From Verrucomicrobiota bacterium (GTDB taxonomy: Bacteria; Verrucomicrobiota; Verrucomicrobiia; Opitutales; Intestinicryptomonadaceae), in the NCBI GenBank assembly GCA_003343565.1, contig QALA01000087.1, positions 1 through 45,901 on the forward strand: a stretch of DNA of 45,901 nt, read 5' to 3'. Numbering within the stretch: position 1 is the stretch's first letter; each line of letters starts with the position of its first letter. The position numbers were made by a program, and so were the translations under genes. The notes under the pieces were generated by a model. The model was given only the letters and a program-made list of their open reading frames with translations, did not search any database and was not told where the DNA came from. Shown here piece by piece: positions 43,450 to 45,901 of the stretch.

Positions 43450-45663
43450 ATGGCCGACCGCCTCGCCGAAATACTTGAAAAAAGCTTTGGACACCGGCAG
43501 TTCAGGCGGCCGCAGAGGGAGATTGTCGAGAGCGTGCTATCCGGTGCGGACACGCTGGCGATAATGCCCACGGGCGGCGGAAAAAGCCTGTGCTACCAGC
43601 TTCCGGCCGTGCTTTCCGAAGGCGTCGCGCTCGTCGTCTCCCCGCTCATCGCGCTGATGAAGGACCAGGTTGACGCGCTCGCGGCGCGCGGCATTCCCGC
43701 GGCGATGATAAACAGCGCGCAGTCGCCGGAAGAGCGGAGACTCGCGCTGGCCAGACTCCGCCTGGGAAGCCTCAAACTGGCATATATCGCGCCGGAACGC
43801 TTCAGAATGAGGTCGTTCGCGCGCTCGCTTGAGGGCGTGAAAATATCGCTGTTCGCGGTGGACGAGGCGCACTGCATAAGCCAATGGGGGCACGACTTCC
43901 GCCCCGATTACGCGCGTTTGGGCGAAGCCGTGGAGGCTCTCGGCCGCCCGCCCGTGGCCGCGTTTACGGCAACGGCCACTCCGGAGGTGAGGCGGGACAT
44001 CGTCGCGCAGCTGAATATGCGCAATCCCAAAGTGTTCGTATCCGGATTCGCAAGGCCGAACTTGAGCTTCAACGTGACGGAGGTCTCCGGCAAGGCGGAA
44101 AAGGAGATGCGGGTGCGCGAGACAATCGCAAAGCACAAAGTCGGAATCGTCTATTGCGCCACGCGCAAGAGCGCGCAGTCGCTCTCCGAGGCTCTGTGGG
44201 ACGACGGCGTGCGGCACGTGGTCTATCACGGGGGAATGTCCGTTGCCGAGCGCGACGCCGCGCAGGAGGCGTTTGTCGGCGGGCGCGAAAACGTGGCGGT
44301 CGCCACAAACGCGTTCGGAATGGGAATCGACCGCCCCGACATAAGGTTCGTCTGCCACTACGAGCTTCCCGGAAGCGTCGAGGCCTACTATCAGGAGGCC
44401 GGCAGAGCCGGGCGCGACGGAAATCCCGCATATTGCGAAATGCTGATGATGTATTCCGACAAGCGCGTCCAGGAGTTTTTTATCGACGGGGCGAATCCCG
44501 AACCCGATTTTATCCGCGCCGTTTACGCCGCGATACGCTCAAATTCCGACGAGGGCGGCGAGTGCGTCATGCCGGCCGACGACATAGCCGAATGCGCCGC
44601 TGCAAAGCTTCGCGCCGCGCGCTCCGCCGGGCGCGCGCGCGGATTTTCCCGCGGCGGGACTACTGCTGCGCAAAACTCCATGGCGGTTTCGAGCGCGATA
44701 TCCATACTGCGAAGGCTCGGCATACTCGAAAGATTCGACATTCCCGGAATGCGCTCGCGCGGGACCCGCCTGCTCATGCCGGATCTGGCCGCCTCCGAAC
44801 TCGACCTGCCCGCCGAAAAGCTCCGCGAAAAGCGGCGGCGCGACGAAAACAAACTCCGCGACATGATAACTTTTGCGTACTCGCGCGACTGCCGGCAGGA
44901 ATGGATACTGGACTATTTCGGCGAGGCCGACGCCTCCGCCTGCGGGGTTTGCGACAACTGCCGCCGCGCCGCCAATCCTGCGCCGTCCGCCTCGCGCCCG
45001 CTGGACTTGCAGGAAATAGAGATTGTCAGAAAGGCCCTCAGCTGCGTTGCCAGAATGTCCCGCCGAACGGGGCCGAGAACGTGGACGCCAATATTCGGGC
45101 GCACTCTCGTTTTGGAATGTCTCGTCGGCAGCCGCAACGAGCGCATTATGCGCTTCGGATTCGACTCCATTCCGACGCACGGCGCGCTTAAGTCTCTGGG
45201 AAAAAAATTCGTATCCGCCCTCATTTGCGCCCTTGAAAACGAAGGGTATCTCCAAACCGAACAGGGCGACTATCCCCTGCTCGGCCTGACGGACAAGGGC
45301 GTGGAAATGATGATGGGCGAACTCCAAAGCCCCAAACTCGATTTTCCCTCCGCCCCGCTCTCCGACACCCCGTCCGCAAAGCGGAGTCCCTCCAAAGGGA
45401 AAAAGGCGCCGATTTCCGGGGACTCGTCGGACAATCCCGAACTTCTGAGGCGGCTGGTCGAGCTTCGCAACAAAATGCGCCGCCAGCGGAATGTCCCGGC
45501 GTATGCGATTTTCCCGAACGCGGTTTTAATCTCGCTCTCCAACGCGCTTCCCACAACCGCGCAGGAGGCCATGGGAATAGGCGGAATCGGCGCGGCAAAG
45601 GCGGCGTCCGTCCTGCCCGCGTTCATAGACGCGATAAACGAATACTTAAAAGAGCGCGGATAG
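43450..45663 (+). CDS. recQ: ATP-dependent DNA helicase RecQ
   Basis: 737 residues, longer than E. coli RecQ (609). Helicase motifs: motif 0 QFRRPQ, Walker A MPTGGGKS (39-46), motif II DEAH (138-141) with CISQWGHDFRP, motif V/VI AFGMGIDRPDIRFV and YQEAGRAGRDG. A RecQ-C-terminal zinc site with four Cys lies in the RDCRQEW...SACGVCDNC region, and an HRDC domain occupies about 660-737. RecQ unwinds DNA 3' to 5' in recombination and repair. A Ser/Pro/Lys-rich linker (about 635-665) joins the RQC part to HRDC. The final 78 bases reappear at the window end. The gene begins 19 nt after proS. Confidence 0.95.
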   Translation: MADRLAEILEKSFGHRQFRRPQREIVESVLSGADTLAIMPTGGGKSLCYQLPAVLSEGVALVVSPLIALMKDQVDALAARGIPAAMINSAQSPEERRLALARLRLGSLKLAYIAPERFRMRSFARSLEGVKISLFAVDEAHCISQWGHDFRPDYARLGEAVEALGRPPVAAFTATATPEVRRDIVAQLNMRNPKVFVSGFARPNLSFNVTEVSGKAEKEMRVRETIAKHKVGIVYCATRKSAQSLSEALWDDGVRHVVYHGGMSVAERDAAQEAFVGGRENVAVATNAFGMGIDRPDIRFVCHYELPGSVEAYYQEAGRAGRDGNPAYCEMLMMYSDKRVQEFFIDGANPEPDFIRAVYAAIRSNSDEGGECVMPADDIAECAAAKLRAARSAGRARGFSRGGTTAAQNSMAVSSAISILRRLGILERFDIPGMRSRGTRLLMPDLAASELDLPAEKLREKRRRDENKLRDMITFAYSRDCRQEWILDYFGEADASACGVCDNCRRAANPAPSASRPLDLQEIEIVRKALSCVARMSRRTGPRTWTPIFGRTLVLECLVGSRNERIMRFGFDSIPTHGALKSLGKKFVSALICALENEGYLQTEQGDYPLLGLTDKGVEMMMGELQSPKLDFPSAPLSDTPSAKRSPSKGKKAPISGDSSDNPELLRRLVELRNKMRRQRNVPAYAIFPNAVLISLSNALPTTAQEAMGIGGIGAAKAASVLPAFIDAINEYLKERG
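45585..45662 (+). repeat. 78-bp direct repeat, copy A (recQ 3' end)
   Basis: Exact match to 45824-45901 at an offset of 239 bases. It covers the last 26 codons of recQ. Confidence 0.9.
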
Positions 45664-45800
45664 CGTCCGCGCCCCGCGCCCGCGCCGCCGCGTCCCCGCA
45701 CCCTCTGCGAAATTTCCGTTCCGGCGCCGCCTGAAAAATTTTTTTCGCGCTTAAAAAAAGGCAAAAACGAAATCCCCCGCCCACCAAAATCGCCGTATTG

Positions 45801-45826
45801 TATCGCGAAGTTTGATTTTGGAAAAT
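45801..45826 (+). repeat. Dispersed intergenic repeat, copy 5
   Basis: TATCGCGAAGTTTGATTTTG, then GAAAAT, running directly into the second copy of the recQ 3' end. Confidence 0.65.
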
Positions 45827-45901
45827 CGGCGCGGCAAAGGCGGCGTCCGTCCTGCCCGCGTTCATAGACGCGATAAACGAATACTTAAAAGAGCGCGGAT
45901 A
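45824..45901 (+). repeat. 78-bp direct repeat, copy B (window end)
   Basis: Exact repeat of the recQ 3' end, running to the last base of the window. No gene can use it as is. It may be a real duplication or an assembly-graph overlap. Confidence 0.9.

Overview
The window looks like a piece of a GC-rich, Gram-negative, probably anaerobic bacterium of the PVC superphylum, most likely Verrucomicrobiota (Opitutae-like). This is an inference. It rests on the order ileS, degenerate DksA-like protein, lspA; on the set of secreted beta-helix proteins; on rubrerythrin; and on lipid/LPS-type export and sugar genes. No rRNA or tRNA gene, CRISPR array, transposase or phage gene was recognised.

Layout. 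477-3767 (minus) is a tightly coupled cassette of acyl carrier protein, acyl-adenylating ligase, ketoacyl reductase and KAS III-like synthase, which could make a short hydroxyacyl or acyl group. 3946-15828 is a carbohydrate-use region: a YhcH-family protein, a KDG kinase, three paralogous secreted right-handed beta-helix proteins, an RpiB/LacA-fold isomerase and a secreted SGNH esterase. Around the isomerase lies the scar of a local duplication, with a broken copy of the esterase gene and a broken 5' end of the third beta-helix gene. 17070-22671 (minus) is housekeeping: lspA, DksA-like, ileS and a coiled-coil protein.

23661-33850 (minus) is a surface-glycan operon. An MsbA-type ABC exporter is followed by ddhA, ddhB and ddhC (glucose-1-phosphate to CDP-4-keto-3,6-dideoxyglucose), an extended SDR, a YerE-like ThDP enzyme and two family 2 glycosyltransferases. 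This gene set matches the route to the branched sugar yersiniose and is the most interesting system here. The SDR has His in place of the catalytic Tyr, and no E3 reductase partner for DdhC is present.

34538-36193 is an unrecognised exported protein. 36331-39292 holds a CPBP protease and an RlhA-like U32 protein, convergent with a ZupT-type zinc transporter. Rubrerythrin, a remnant of rubrerythrin, proS and recQ complete the window. The last 78 bases repeat the 3' end of recQ exactly and may be an assembly edge.

Across the window there is a dispersed intergenic repeat (core TATCGYGAAGTTTGAYTTTG), and four genes share a TTGACA-like box 30-31 nt upstream of an ATG without a Shine-Dalgarno sequence, suggesting leaderless transcripts.
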